Notes: a model not told the origin generated them from the letters alone. A DNA stretch of 64,000 nucleotides from an uncultured Lachnospiraceae bacterium (GCA_947246015.1 CAMXQE010000024.1:1-64000); one strand, 5' to 3'; positions 9,119-19,245 are shown, numbered from the stretch's first letter. Numbers and translations: made by a program.

Positions 9119-10855
9119 TCAAAGAAAAATTGCTTTCAGCAGGGCTCCTGCCGCCATCTCTATTGCCTGGTCTTCCACTGCCTCCACGAATTTAGTTCCT
9201 ATCCTTTCCATCCATTCATTACCAGGAATGTAACTGCGAGAATTTGCCTGCAATGCCGAATAATCAACATTGACCTTCTCGGGAACCACTATTTCATCTA
9301 CTGAGCATTCTTCAATCATATAATCCGGCGGCAAATTATCTATAAACATATAACTAAATTCTCCCATTCCATAAATATTGGGCGGCCTCATCACAAACTG
9401 ATATTGATATCCATCAACAGAAACTGTAATTAACAATGGATTCCCTCCCGAAGAACTACTGTCACGATTGTAAATATGTATAATGCCATAATTTTCACAT
9501 GGCTCATAGATTGCAACAGACCTTGCCAATTCCACTCCGTCAGCATTATCTTCTATGTTATACCAGTATTTCATCTGTTGAACCAATACTTCTGCTTTCT
9601 GCGAAGTTCCCACCAGGTATACATCTGTATAACTTTCATTATCGTTATCATAAAACGCATAATATAGCGGATAAGTGTTGCCGCTGCTATAATCTGCATC
9701 TGCCACATTTAATACATTTTCTACTTTTCTCTCCCGATAAAAATATTTATTATTAACATTATCTTCCCGATATGAAAATGTTACTGTCTCATCTGCATTG
9801 GTACAAATAGCTACTCTGGCATTTTTATAGAAATAATCATCCTGATGACCATACATTTTATAAGTGCTCGAAAGTTGCGGAATCGGCTCCACCGCCACAT
9901 CTATCTGAAATTCCATTCCGTCTACAAAGACATGCACTACGGTACTTTGCCCTGCACCGGTCGGCTCTGCAGTAATCACCCCTGTATCGGAAACAGTCGC
10001 TATTGCCATATTATCACTTTTCCATTCAGTCTTCCCATTGGTTCCCAAAATGGATACCTGCTCCGTATTCCCTATAATTTTCCGCACTGAAGTCGTCGTT
10101 ATATCGGGTGTTGTTGCTACTACTTCGAAAGAATAAGGAATCCCATCCAAATATGCCGTCACGGCAGCTGCACCTGATGCTAGGGACGTAATCACTCCGT
10201 TTTCCACAGATACAATTTCAGGAGCGGAAGACTCCCATCGAGCCTCAGAAAAAGCATCGTTCATTTCCATACTTTTCGAATGGCCCACTGCCAAAGTCAT
10301 ATCTTCAAAACCGCATACGGTCACATTACAAGAACAGCTCTCTCCATCTGCCGAAAGTGTGACAACAGCTTTTCCCGGCGTGACCGCATCAAGCCGACCT
10401 TCCACCACCCGTACAATCTTTTCATCCGATGAAGTCCATACCGCATCCGGAATCTCCTTTTCTAATTCTATCGAATGTGTTTCACCCATAATCATCTCTA
10501 CAGATTCGAATGAAAGATTCCATAAATATAACTTTAATTCATCCGGTACTTCCGTTATCTCCTCTGTCCCGGCTGCCTTATCAGTTTCTATATCGAAATT
10601 GTTTGTTTCCTGGCTAAAAATCTCCATACCAACTCCCTCTGCTGCTGCAATATTCACTTCTACTGAATCAGGCTGCCTGTCCGCTTCCAAATGCTTAACG
10701 ATGTACAATCCTGCTCCTGCGGCAAGCAGCATACAAACAAACGATAATATCCCTATTATCTTTTTCTTTTCTCCGGCTCTTTGCAGCCTTTTTCCGCATT
10801 TCGGGCAAAAAATATTTTTTTCTTCCACTTCTTCGCCACAACGTTTGCAAACCAT
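9119..10855 (-). CDS. Zinc-ribbon membrane protein with Ig-like (BIG2) repeats
   Basis: 578 residues. An N-terminal zinc ribbon (MVCKRCGEEVEEKNIFCPKCG) is followed by a basic stretch and one transmembrane helix (KKIIGILSFVCMLLAAGAG). An acidic linker leads to about three BIG2-type bacterial Ig folds (phrases such as AVWTSSDEKIVRV, ARWESSAPEIVSVENGVITS, TEWKSDNMAIATVSDTGVIT). The C-terminus is unassigned. ATG 10855 has GAGAGGAT upstream. It is the last gene of the dynamin-like operon. The layout implies a cytoplasmic zinc sensor or docking site joined to an extracellular Ig stalk. Function is unknown. Confidence 0.8.
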   Translation of the reverse strand: MVCKRCGEEVEEKNIFCPKCGKRLQRAGEKKKIIGILSFVCMLLAAGAGLYIVKHLEADRQPDSVEVNIAAAEGVGMEIFSQETNNFDIETDKAAGTEEITEVPDELKLYLWNLSFESVEMIMGETHSIELEKEIPDAVWTSSDEKIVRVVEGRLDAVTPGKAVVTLSADGESCSCNVTVCGFEDMTLAVGHSKSMEMNDAFSEARWESSAPEIVSVENGVITSLASGAAAVTAYLDGIPYSFEVVATTPDITTTSVRKIIGNTEQVSILGTNGKTEWKSDNMAIATVSDTGVITAEPTGAGQSTVVHVFVDGMEFQIDVAVEPIPQLSSTYKMYGHQDDYFYKNARVAICTNADETVTFSYREDNVNNKYFYRERKVENVLNVADADYSSGNTYPLYYAFYDNDNESYTDVYLVGTSQKAEVLVQQMKYWYNIEDNADGVELARSVAIYEPCENYGIIHIYNRDSSSSGGNPLLITVSVDGYQYQFVMRPPNIYGMGEFSYMFIDNLPPDYMIEECSVDEIVVPEKVNVDYSALQANSRSYIPGNEWMERIGTKFVEAVEDQAIEMAAGALLKAIFL

Positions 10856-10872
10856 CTTTCTATCCTCTCTTC

Positions 10873-11469
10873 CTATTCCACAATACGCCCGCATTCCATG
10901 CACATAATTTGTCCCTCCGGCACCTTCGCACCGCAAATACATACTTTCCAGGCGGCAGACGCTTCACTTTCGCCTTTTTCCAGTAAAGAAACATCCGCTC
11001 CGCAGTGATTGCAGAACCTGACATCCGCTGGAAGTTCCGCTCCGCATTTACATATAATGGTACTCTTGACTTTTTTCCCGCAATTCGGGCAAAACTGGTC
11101 ACTTTTAGAGAGTTTTGCACCGCATTCACAAACATTTTTCGGTCTCTTCGAATTCTCCAGCTTCTCTATCAATTTTTCCAGTTCGTCCAGTTTGCTGTCA
11201 ATCTCTATCAGCTTGCCAAAATCATTTTTCAATTCTTCCTGCTCAAGTTTTCCTTCCCGGTGAAGATTATAAGCTGCCATTCCCAAATAGCATAGATATT
11301 TTTGCTTCTCCTGCATTACCGCATTTCTCTGATTCTTTACACTGCCAAGACTCATTTCTTCTTTTTCCTGCCCTGTCAGATTTTCTGCCAGATTTTCCGC
11401 CAGCCCTTTTGCTTTTTCCAATGTATCGCTGATTCCACCCTGTATTTTCCCAAAAACTTTAACAGCCAT
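10873..11469 (-). CDS. Triple zinc-ribbon protein with helical N-terminus
   Basis: 198 residues and predicted soluble. Residues 1-110 are helical and coiled-coil-like (GGISDTLEKAKGLAENLAEN; LDELEKLIEKLENS). Three zinc ribbons follow: CECGAKLSKSDQFCPNCG, CKCGAELPADVRFCNHCG and CICGAKVPEGQIMCMECG. These are double-zinc-ribbon (DZANK-like) modules, commonly used as protein or nucleic-acid docking sites. It lies 17 nt from the next gene and 115 nt after the coiled-coil gene, and is probably in the same operon. No enzymatic motif is visible. Confidence 0.8.
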   Translation of the reverse strand: MAVKVFGKIQGGISDTLEKAKGLAENLAENLTGQEKEEMSLGSVKNQRNAVMQEKQKYLCYLGMAAYNLHREGKLEQEELKNDFGKLIEIDSKLDELEKLIEKLENSKRPKNVCECGAKLSKSDQFCPNCGKKVKSTIICKCGAELPADVRFCNHCGADVSLLEKGESEASAAWKVCICGAKVPEGQIMCMECGRIVE

Positions 11470-11584
11470 CTTTTTTTCTCCTATTCCAATTCTTCAATTA
11501 CTCTTTTCCTTCATTTATGTATGGCAGCTTTTTTCTCCTGCCGTTCCTGTGTATTCTTTATCCCCTTTTATCCGTTTGATACAA

Positions 11585-12835
11585 TCATCTCGTACATTCC
11601 GAATATGCATCCTGCAGCTTCTGCAGTACATTCTCACTATCTGTCCCGTTTTCACTGTATACCAGTTTTTCAAACAGGCTTCTATGCTTCTGCATATAAT
11701 ATTCCTCTATCTTCCGTTCATACCCTGCCAGCATCCTGTTGATTTCTTCTCCAATCTTAAGTTCCTGTAGAAATGACTTCGCAGCCGAAGCCATAATGGC
11801 CTGCTGTTTGCGGTAAAGGCTCTTTTGTTTCATATTGCTTACTAATTTCAGATAAATATAATAAAGCCATCCAAAGAAAAGAAAGAACAGGATAAATTCC
11901 GCAGAAAAAGTAAACGTTTCTTCATGCTCCTGCGCAAACTGCAAAACTACTTCCACAATCCGAAGCATAGATGTTCCTGTCAGCGAACTGTTTTCCATCC
12001 AGCGCTCTAAAATGCCCACAAGTTTATCCATCCATGTTTCCTTCGGAAATATATAATGCTCTGCCACATATTTCACGAAAATAATAATAAGCGGAAGAAT
12101 CTTTAGGATAAAAAACCCAAAATTTTTTCGTGTCCCTACCGCTTCCATTTTAGAACCGGTTTTCTCTGCAAACTCCCGAAACGGCTCATCCGGATAGACA
12201 TACGTTTCAACTTCTGCCTGTATCTGCCTCTGTATACTGTCATAATTTTCCATAACACTTTCATACATCTCCCGGTGGCTTTGATGGAACTCCCTGATTT
12301 TTGTTTCAGCAAATGCCTTTCTGACCTTCTCCATGCACTCATCAAACTCTTCCATTACATTTCCCACGAATTCTTTCGCTATCGGACGTATACTGTCGCT
12401 TAAACGAAGACGGCTCCTTTCCGTCAACTGCATCAATTTTTCCCTTCCCTGCATATCGCTTCCATTCAGTTCTACATTCATCTCTGTCAGGAATTCATTT
12501 TCATATCCCTGCACCAAATGACTTTGCTCCATACTCTTTCGCTGTGCCATGGAGCGGCACTCCCTCCAGCACTCCTCTACCATTCCCCTGTTCTTCTCTA
12601 TAAAACGCTTCTTTTTCTGCTCCTCTGAAGCCAATTCTTCCTGCCTCTGTTGTTCCTGGTTCGCTAAAAAAGTAAGGGTTTCACCTACACGCTTTATTTC
12701 TCTTTCCCGCTGTTCTTCCGTTAAGTCTGACTGTAACAGTTCCAGACATTCTTCCATAGCATCACAGGTTCTCCGATTCCCGTTATGACTATGCAGGTAA
12801 TCCAATAACTCCTGCGTAATATCAATAATATTCAT
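11585..12835 (-). CDS. Coiled-coil protein with two transmembrane helices
   Basis: 416 residues, mostly charged helix. A long coiled coil (about 30-235) precedes two hydrophobic segments (about 240-260 and 311-331) and a basic/helical C-terminus (360-416). No enzymatic motif is visible. Its ATG overlaps the stop of the dynamin-like GTPase gene in an ATGA junction (12832-12835), with AGGAGG upstream. This tight coupling suggests the two proteins act together at the membrane. I do not recognise a named family. Confidence 0.75.
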   Translation of the reverse strand: MNIIDITQELLDYLHSHNGNRRTCDAMEECLELLQSDLTEEQREREIKRVGETLTFLANQEQQRQEELASEEQKKKRFIEKNRGMVEECWRECRSMAQRKSMEQSHLVQGYENEFLTEMNVELNGSDMQGREKLMQLTERSRLRLSDSIRPIAKEFVGNVMEEFDECMEKVRKAFAETKIREFHQSHREMYESVMENYDSIQRQIQAEVETYVYPDEPFREFAEKTGSKMEAVGTRKNFGFFILKILPLIIIFVKYVAEHYIFPKETWMDKLVGILERWMENSSLTGTSMLRIVEVVLQFAQEHEETFTFSAEFILFFLFFGWLYYIYLKLVSNMKQKSLYRKQQAIMASAAKSFLQELKIGEEINRMLAGYERKIEEYYMQKHRSLFEKLVYSENGTDSENVLQKLQDAYSECTR

Positions 12836-14649
12836 AGATAGTTTCCTCCTGCTTCCAGTTCCACATTAGAGAAATTTTTCAACCGTTCTATCAAACTTTC
12901 CAATTCCTGTACTTTACTTTCCAAAAGAGGAACCTTTTGGGCATCAATATTGGTCGTCGCACGGAATTGCAATAAATTCCTGTCCAAAGTTGTAAATTCA
13001 TTCTGAAACAATTCTTCCAGTTTCTCCAATGTCTTGTTCTCCATCAATTCCCTTGTCTGCTTGATACTCTCCTTAAACTCTCCTATGTACTTCTCCGTAT
13101 TCTTTTCCAATTTCCCGTCAAAATACATTTCCCCCAGTTTCTTTCCGGCTTCATATCCTACCGATCCCAAAATCAATGCGGCCATAACAGTCGCTAATAC
13201 AGGGGCTGCCGCAATGCCGCCAGCTGCAGCAGCACCTCCTCCGGCCAGCAGATTTGCAACGGTTACTGCTCCCGCTGCTCCTGCCGTTGCCGTAACCACA
13301 GTAGAAGCTGCAGTAGTGACTGCAACCTTCCTGTCGCGTTTTCTTCTTTCCTCCCAAATTTTATCAAACAGTTCCCCCGATGCCTGCATCAGCGTTTGGT
13401 AATCCTTATGATTCTCTGAGACAACCTGCATAGTATTTCTCACCATGGCAGATTTGCTCTTTGCCAGGGAACCGTAAAAGAAATCACACTCTTCCAAAAA
13501 AGCCTCCCTTTCTTCCATACATTCCTGCAATTTGCTGCAAACATCATCAATATCCGTAATATAATGCCTCATGACCTTATTGGTCTGTTCCGATATACGA
13601 TTATTTAGTATGGTCTCATAGCGGTTCACCTCATGCTGCAGCCAATCCATAAATACCTTCTTTTTCTGTGTATTCGGATTCCGCTTTAATTCCCCGGGTT
13701 CAAATTGGCGCAGGATACTTCTTTGGTAATTATCTATCTCCTCCCGTATAGTCCGCACGATAACATCTTTTAATTTCTTTATCTCTCCCTCCTGACTGTC
13801 ATAGAATTCCTTAATACGCTTATCCATAATTGCCAGAATACGCTTATCTTCCTCATACTGCCTGTTTCTTTTCTCCACAGAGTTTTTCAACTTACCATAT
13901 ATTTTTATCAGCATATAAAAATTATCTTTCTTTTTTTTCTCTGCCGGGTCGATTCCTATAATATTTTTGCTTATATAGGACTTTATTTTCTCATAAGCAT
14001 CCAAATCCTCTTCTTTATCCGACACTGCAAATACAGGGACTGACAGTTGCAGTTCTTCCATATAATCAAGAAGTTTATTCCTTTTCTTTTCAACTATTTC
14101 ATCCGGATACAGGTCTGCTTTCGTCAAAATGCATACCACTCTTTTCTTCAGGGCATTTTTCTCGATAAAATCCCATGTATACTCATCCTGTATATTTTCC
14201 GCTGAAAATATTGCCAAAATAACATCTACACTTTTCGCTAATTCAGCAGCACGTTCCCTCTGATAAAATTCCCTTCCTCCCACATCAATCAATGCTATGC
14301 CTTCCAAAGCCGAATCAGGAACAAATCTTCTATTATACCCATTTTCGACCGGAATAACAGCTTCCCGCACTCCGTACCGCAGTTCCAAAATGCCCTCCGT
14401 CTCTCCCATTGCAAGCAATTCCTTCCTGTTTTCCAAAAAACATCTGCGAAGAAATGCAGTACGTCCTGTTTTTTCTGCTCCCACAACAAAAAAGCGATAC
14501 GCCTGGGATATTTCCCGTAAATTTGACTTTACCTCTTCCTTCAATGATTCATCGTCTGTCTCCCGCAGCACTTCATTGAGCAAAACTGTAAAATTTTCCA
14601 TATCCCTTTTCTCTTCCAACAAAGATTCCATCTCCATATTCGTAACCAT
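12832..14649 (-). CDS. Dynamin-like GTPase with degenerate P-loop
   Basis: 605 residues. The N-terminal GTPase domain (about 50-230) shows the P-loop GAEKTGRT (57-64), a DVGG switch-II motif (122-125) and TKAD (176-179) as the guanine-specificity motif. A long helical stalk follows. A Gly/Ala-rich hydrophobic stretch (444-505) resembles the membrane-inserting paddle of bacterial dynamin-like proteins, and the C-terminus is again coiled coil. The P-loop lysine is replaced by arginine (R63), which in most P-loop GTPases reduces catalysis. It heads an operon with a membrane coiled-coil protein and two zinc-ribbon proteins. Likely membrane remodelling or stress/defence, which is inference. Confidence 0.75.
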   Translation of the reverse strand: MVTNMEMESLLEEKRDMENFTVLLNEVLRETDDESLKEEVKSNLREISQAYRFFVVGAEKTGRTAFLRRCFLENRKELLAMGETEGILELRYGVREAVIPVENGYNRRFVPDSALEGIALIDVGGREFYQRERAAELAKSVDVILAIFSAENIQDEYTWDFIEKNALKKRVVCILTKADLYPDEIVEKKRNKLLDYMEELQLSVPVFAVSDKEEDLDAYEKIKSYISKNIIGIDPAEKKKKDNFYMLIKIYGKLKNSVEKRNRQYEEDKRILAIMDKRIKEFYDSQEGEIKKLKDVIVRTIREEIDNYQRSILRQFEPGELKRNPNTQKKKVFMDWLQHEVNRYETILNNRISEQTNKVMRHYITDIDDVCSKLQECMEEREAFLEECDFFYGSLAKSKSAMVRNTMQVVSENHKDYQTLMQASGELFDKIWEERRKRDRKVAVTTAASTVVTATAGAAGAVTVANLLAGGGAAAAGGIAAAPVLATVMAALILGSVGYEAGKKLGEMYFDGKLEKNTEKYIGEFKESIKQTRELMENKTLEKLEELFQNEFTTLDRNLLQFRATTNIDAQKVPLLESKVQELESLIERLKNFSNVELEAGGNYL

Positions 14650-14827
14650 GTGACATTCTCTCCTATTTCTCCCTTTTTAAACATTTTTTTCATTTTACCC
14701 CCCCACCGCCCTGTCAATATATAATAAAAACACTGTGCAAATGCCAGTAAACCAATGTCATTTACAGATTCCAAATATGATGTTAAAATAATCCCATAAT
14801 CATCAAATACAGCGGAAGGAAACATCA

Positions 14828-15898
14828 ATGAAGCAAAGGTTCAATATAACAGGTGCGTGCAATCCCCAACGGCATTATATGGTAAATCTAAATAACCGTT
14901 TGAAAACAATCAGGGAAGATTATATAGATGAAGGAAGCTATTTCATTATTAACAGAGGACGGCAGTATGGAAAAACTACAATACTGAAAGCTGCGGAAGA
15001 ATATTTAAAGGAAGACTATATTGTCCTCTCACTTGATTTTCAGGAAATCGGAACAGAGGATTTTGCAGATGCGGCAACCTTTGTAAAAGCTTTTACGAGA
15101 ACCATGATTGAGGTATTTGATATCATGGATATCCATGACAGGAAAGAATTAGTAACACCATTGCTGCATCTCATGAATGAAACGGCGGACCGGAGCCTGA
15201 TGGAATTGTTTATCTGCCTTAGCAGGATGTGCGCAAAAGCGAAGCAGCCGATTGTATTGATGATAGACGAGGTTGACAGTGCGTCAAATAATCAGGTATT
15301 TATTGACTTTTTATCACAGCTGAGAAGCTATTATCTTAAACGCGGCAAAGCGCCCATTTTTCATTCTGTGGTTCTTGCCGGAGTATACAACATAAAAAAC
15401 CTGAAATTAAAACTGCGTCCCGAATCGGAGCGTCAATACAACAGTCCCTGGAATATTGCTGCTGATTTTGATGTTGAAATAAATTTTTCAACTGCCCAGA
15501 TTATAGGTATGCTGGAAGAATATGAGGCAGATTATCACACGGGCATGGATATGGAAGCCATAGCAGAGGCAATTTATGACTATACATCGGGATATCCGGA
15601 AATGAAGCAGATGTTCCGGGCAATGCTGTTTCAGGGAAATGAATTTTCGTACAATCCTGATACCAAAGAAATCAATCTGGCCTGTATGTTCGGATATGCT
15701 GTAAACAAGGACGGGAAAGTCCGAATCGCAAACCGCATTTTTGAGACAAGGCTATATAATTATTTTCTGTCAGAAGAAGAACTGTCAAGCGTGATGGGAA
15801 ATATGGCACAGCGCGATAAGAATTATTTTATCCACGACGGACATCTTGACATGGATATGATATTAAAAAAGTTCGTTGAATATTTCAGCACACCCTAA
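14828..15898 (+). CDS. AAA-like ATPase (AAA_35 type)
   Basis: 356 residues starting MKQRFNITGACNPQRHYMV, the signature opening of the AAA-like ATPases grouped as AAA_35. The Walker A motif is GRQYGKTT (44-51) and the Walker B motif is IVLMIDEVDS. The C-terminal half has the helical lid-like region typical of STAND-related ATPases, with no added effector domain. GGAAGG is upstream. It stands alone on the plus strand, divergent from the dynamin-like operon across 178 nt. Role unknown; members are often found with transport or defence genes. Confidence 0.8.
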   Translation: MKQRFNITGACNPQRHYMVNLNNRLKTIREDYIDEGSYFIINRGRQYGKTTILKAAEEYLKEDYIVLSLDFQEIGTEDFADAATFVKAFTRTMIEVFDIMDIHDRKELVTPLLHLMNETADRSLMELFICLSRMCAKAKQPIVLMIDEVDSASNNQVFIDFLSQLRSYYLKRGKAPIFHSVVLAGVYNIKNLKLKLRPESERQYNSPWNIAADFDVEINFSTAQIIGMLEEYEADYHTGMDMEAIAEAIYDYTSGYPEMKQMFRAMLFQGNEFSYNPDTKEINLACMFGYAVNKDGKVRIANRIFETRLYNYFLSEEELSSVMGNMAQRDKNYFIHDGHLDMDMILKKFVEYFSTP

Positions 15899-15906
15899 AG
15901 CCGCCC

Positions 15907-17148
15907 TCACTCCGTCTCCTTCCCGTACCTCGCATACTCATATCTTACATGCATTTCCTTCCCTTCCCCGCTCTGTGCAATCCCCGCCTTTGCCTCTATC
16001 TCCGCCGGCGACTCATAGGCTGCCGGACGTTCCTTCCTGTGCTTCCGGATAAACTTACGATACTGTCTGCGAATACGTTCCCGCTCCGACAGACGGCGGC
16101 CTCCTCCCCGCTTCGGGGCTTCCGCCACATTCAGGTACTCCTCATCCGTATCCTTCAGTTCCTCCACAATATCCCCGTTCTCATCCCTCGTCCCCCGGAA
16201 TTCCCGAAACATGTCGAGAATCATTTTTACTAACGCCGCTGTAAGCAGCAGCAAAACCGCCGCTCCTATTGCATAAAACAAAACGGCAGCCCATACCGGC
16301 GTCGGCTTCGGTTCTCCCATTTCCCTTACCCAGTCCGGCAGCATCTCCGCCCCGCCCGGCATATTCTGCGTTCCCGCCCCGACGTTATACTCCAGATTCC
16401 AGTTCTCGAACCCATTCCTCAAATCGCGGTACTCCCGTCCTGAAATCGCCAGAAAAGACGGCAGAACCGCGGCCATCAGCAGCAGCAGGAAAATCGCCAG
16501 CACTCCGTTCCCTATCCCGTAAATCCTCTTAGCCGGAAGATTGCAGGTTCTTTTATTCAGTGAAAGATACGTTTCCGTCTCGCTCACATAGCGGTACAGC
16601 AGCGCAGCGGCTCCATAAACAGGCGCACTGAAAAAGGCTTCATTGCATACTTCCGGGCTGTTCATATACAATGCCATCACATAAATAACGCCAAAATAAA
16701 GCAGCATCATAAAAGACGGTTCTTTCAATATATCCGAATAAGGAGCTTCCGTCGGCTCATTCTTTTTTCTCGCCTCTTCCTCACGCTTCTCATGAAGCCG
16801 CGCCACCAGGCGGCGGACTGCTACAAACAGAGTCTCCGCCAAAAGAATCAACAGATATCCGAACGCATCCCCGTTCCTGTGCAGACTGCCTGCTGCCGCC
16901 CATCCCAATGCCCATGTGGCGGCAAACGTAAGCGCACACACCAGCAGATAAGAAAACAATCCCCTGCACTTTTCTATGGCAATGCCCGTCACTACAACAG
17001 GCAGCGCTATGAGCAGGCACTTAAAATAAAGCGTCCGGCCGGTCTCCATATTCTGTTCCGCGCCTACCGCATATATCACCGGCGGCAGGAGCGCCAGAAT
17101 CAGCGTTACATGGAGCCATCCTGTCACGATTTTTACTTTTCTTCTCAT
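15907..17148 (-). CDS. DUF4129-type membrane protein
   Basis: 413 residues with about seven transmembrane helices and a cytoplasmic C-terminal tail. The tail RIRRQYRKFIRKHRKERP ... YEYARYGKETE matches the DUF4129 module that accompanies MoxR/DUF58 clusters, in other species fused to transglutaminases. ATG 17148 overlaps the DUF58 stop as ATGA (17145-17148) and has GGGAGG upstream; the frame is open further up but unsupported. Third gene of the MoxR-DUF58-DUF4129 operon, thought to act in envelope or protein-complex maturation. No transglutaminase core is seen in this copy. Confidence 0.8.
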   Translation of the reverse strand: MRRKVKIVTGWLHVTLILALLPPVIYAVGAEQNMETGRTLYFKCLLIALPVVVTGIAIEKCRGLFSYLLVCALTFAATWALGWAAAGSLHRNGDAFGYLLILLAETLFVAVRRLVARLHEKREEEARKKNEPTEAPYSDILKEPSFMMLLYFGVIYVMALYMNSPEVCNEAFFSAPVYGAAALLYRYVSETETYLSLNKRTCNLPAKRIYGIGNGVLAIFLLLLMAAVLPSFLAISGREYRDLRNGFENWNLEYNVGAGTQNMPGGAEMLPDWVREMGEPKPTPVWAAVLFYAIGAAVLLLLTAALVKMILDMFREFRGTRDENGDIVEELKDTDEEYLNVAEAPKRGGGRRLSERERIRRQYRKFIRKHRKERPAAYESPAEIEAKAGIAQSGEGKEMHVRYEYARYGKETE

Positions 17149-18248
17149 GACCTTTCCACCTCCCGCCTGATTACGCGGATATTGTCCGTTGTCTTCACCT
17201 GACGCTCCTCCCCTCCCGGAACAGGAACCACCCATATCCCCTGACGCTCCTTTCCGATGAAACCGGCAATCGTCTCCTGATTTTCCGACACGTTTTTCGA
17301 AATGAAAATCATAACCGCATCCTCCGCCGGTTCCGTAAGTATGGAAGCAAACGCCGTTGTTTTTTCCCCTGTTTTCCGCCTTGCCAGCATCCGCTCTATT
17401 TCCGTCAGCTGCTGCCTGCCGCCTGCCGGTTTCAGATATACGCTTTCCTGCATTTCCGGCTCTGCATTGACACGGATTCCAACTTCCATTCCCCGCCGGA
17501 GCATACGGCCGGCAAGGGATGCTGCTACGGAAATGGACTCCTCAATTAAGTCCTCATATTTCAATATCCCCGCATCCTCCACATCCACATAAATCATTAC
17601 CTTTTCCATTAATGTGGATTCAAACGTATTAACCATCAGATTCCCCGTTTTCGCGCTCGCTTTCCAGTTGATTGTCTTCATCGGATCGGTGATGGTATAT
17701 TCCCTAATGGAAGCATGGGCAAACGGGTCTTCACAGAGCAGCCTTGCGCACTGGACATTCCCCATCATCCGCTCACAGACCACCATGATATCGGAAACTT
17801 CTGTCCGCCCGGCATACACATACAATTCCGTATCCGCCGGAAACTCCATGGAATACCGCCGCTGATGCAGCAGGGAAAAGGTGGTTACATGCGAACGGTC
17901 AATCCGGTAACAGCCCCTCTTCGTGCAGTCCAGAGTCAGCGTCCGGATAATACGCTGATTCCCAAGCATGGCAAAAATATCCCGTTTATAAGTATAATCA
18001 CTCACATTTGTATTTTCGAAATCGCAAAACACCAGCTCTTTCCGTATATGGAACGCCACTTCTAAAACAGGCAGCAGCATCCGCTTCCTGTTTTCAATCC
18101 GCTCCGTCAACTGCGCCTGTTCCCCCGCATATACATAATCCTGCACAAAGTCAAGAGAAACCTCCATGCGCCTGTACCAAAGACGGCCAAAACAGAAATT
18201 CCATACGACAACCAAAAACAATACCCCTAAGAAAAACAAACTAATCAT
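17145..18248 (-). CDS. DUF58 domain protein
   Basis: 367 residues with an N-terminal membrane helix pair and the conserved DUF58 core. Diagnostic phrases are DPFAHASIREYTITDPMKTINWKASAKTG and a VWA-like tail region (MIYVDVEDAG). ATG 18248 overlaps the MoxR stop as ATGA (18245-18248); a TTG at 18260 sits too close to its GAGGA. Partner of the upstream MoxR ATPase; the pair is a widespread chaperone-like system acting on secreted or membrane substrates, mechanism unresolved. Confidence 0.88.
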   Translation of the reverse strand: MISLFFLGVLFLVVVWNFCFGRLWYRRMEVSLDFVQDYVYAGEQAQLTERIENRKRMLLPVLEVAFHIRKELVFCDFENTNVSDYTYKRDIFAMLGNQRIIRTLTLDCTKRGCYRIDRSHVTTFSLLHQRRYSMEFPADTELYVYAGRTEVSDIMVVCERMMGNVQCARLLCEDPFAHASIREYTITDPMKTINWKASAKTGNLMVNTFESTLMEKVMIYVDVEDAGILKYEDLIEESISVAASLAGRMLRRGMEVGIRVNAEPEMQESVYLKPAGGRQQLTEIERMLARRKTGEKTTAFASILTEPAEDAVMIFISKNVSENQETIAGFIGKERQGIWVVPVPGGEERQVKTTDNIRVIRREVERS

Positions 18249-19201
18249 GGCCTTGTCCAATCCTCTGTGGGCAGCGCAACACTGTTTAACAACCCGACAA
18301 TCATCGATACTTTCTGCTCTTCAAAACCGGATTCCGTTATCATCCTGTGGGCAAGCACCGGCACTGCTACCGCTTTAATATCCTCCGGAACCACAAAATC
18401 CCTTCCCCGTACCATCGCATATCCCTGCGACGCACGAAGCAGCGCGAGCGTTCCCCTCGGACTGACTCCTTCTGCAATCCCCCGGTTCTCCCCCGCAGCT
18501 GCGCCGTATTTCCTCGTCCCCTGCACCAGACGCACGATGTAATCCCGCAAATCCGCATGGACATAAATATTCCTGCACGCCTCCTGCAGTCCGGCCACTT
18601 CTCCCAATGTGCAGACCGGCTCTATCAGTTCCAAAGGTTTTGCGTTAATATAACGGTCAATCATCTGCCGCTCCTCTTCCGCGCTCATGCTCCCCATACT
18701 TATTTTCATCAGAAACCGGTCCATCTGCGCTTCCGGAAGCGGATAACATCCCAATGTCTCCACCGGATTCTGTGTCGCGATGACAAAAAACGGAACGCCA
18801 AGCGCCCGTGTCACACCATCAACTGTCACCTGCCCTTCTCCCATGCACTCCAGCAGACTCGACTGCGTCCTCGGAGTCGCCCTGTTAATCTCATCCGCCA
18901 GCAACAGATTCGTAAAAACAGGTCCCTCCTTAAATACAAACATTCCTTTTTCCTGATTGTAATAAGAAAGTCCCGTCACATCGCTGGGAAGCAGGTCCGG
19001 CGTAAACTGAATCCGGCCAAAGGAAAAATCCATGGATTTCGCCAGTGATTTCGCCAGCACCGTCTTCCCCGTCCCCGGCACATCCTCCAACAGTACATGC
19101 CCGCCTGCAGCCAATGCTGTCAGAAGCAGTTCCGCTACATCCTCCTTCCCAATGATTACCTTTGCCACATTTTCTTTGATTCTTTGAAGCAGCTCGCCCA
19201 T
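18245..19201 (-). CDS. MoxR family AAA+ ATPase
   Basis: 318 residues. Walker A is GTGKTVLAKSLA within the MoxR phrase LLEDVPGTGKT. FTPDLLPSDVTG, the Walker B region LADEINRATPRTQSSLLECM, and sensor ATQNPVE are also present. First gene of the MoxR-DUF58-DUF4129 operon, where overlapping ATGA junctions imply coupled synthesis. MoxR ATPases remodel partner complexes, often with VWA-fold proteins. Identification is firm; the substrate is unknown. Confidence 0.93.
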   Translation of the reverse strand: MGELLQRIKENVAKVIIGKEDVAELLLTALAAGGHVLLEDVPGTGKTVLAKSLAKSMDFSFGRIQFTPDLLPSDVTGLSYYNQEKGMFVFKEGPVFTNLLLADEINRATPRTQSSLLECMGEGQVTVDGVTRALGVPFFVIATQNPVETLGCYPLPEAQMDRFLMKISMGSMSAEEERQMIDRYINAKPLELIEPVCTLGEVAGLQEACRNIYVHADLRDYIVRLVQGTRKYGAAAGENRGIAEGVSPRGTLALLRASQGYAMVRGRDFVVPEDIKAVAVPVLAHRMITESGFEEQKVSMIVGLLNSVALPTEDWTRP

Positions 19202-19245
19202 ACCATTACCATACCCTTTCCATCCACATCATACACCCCTGTGCA

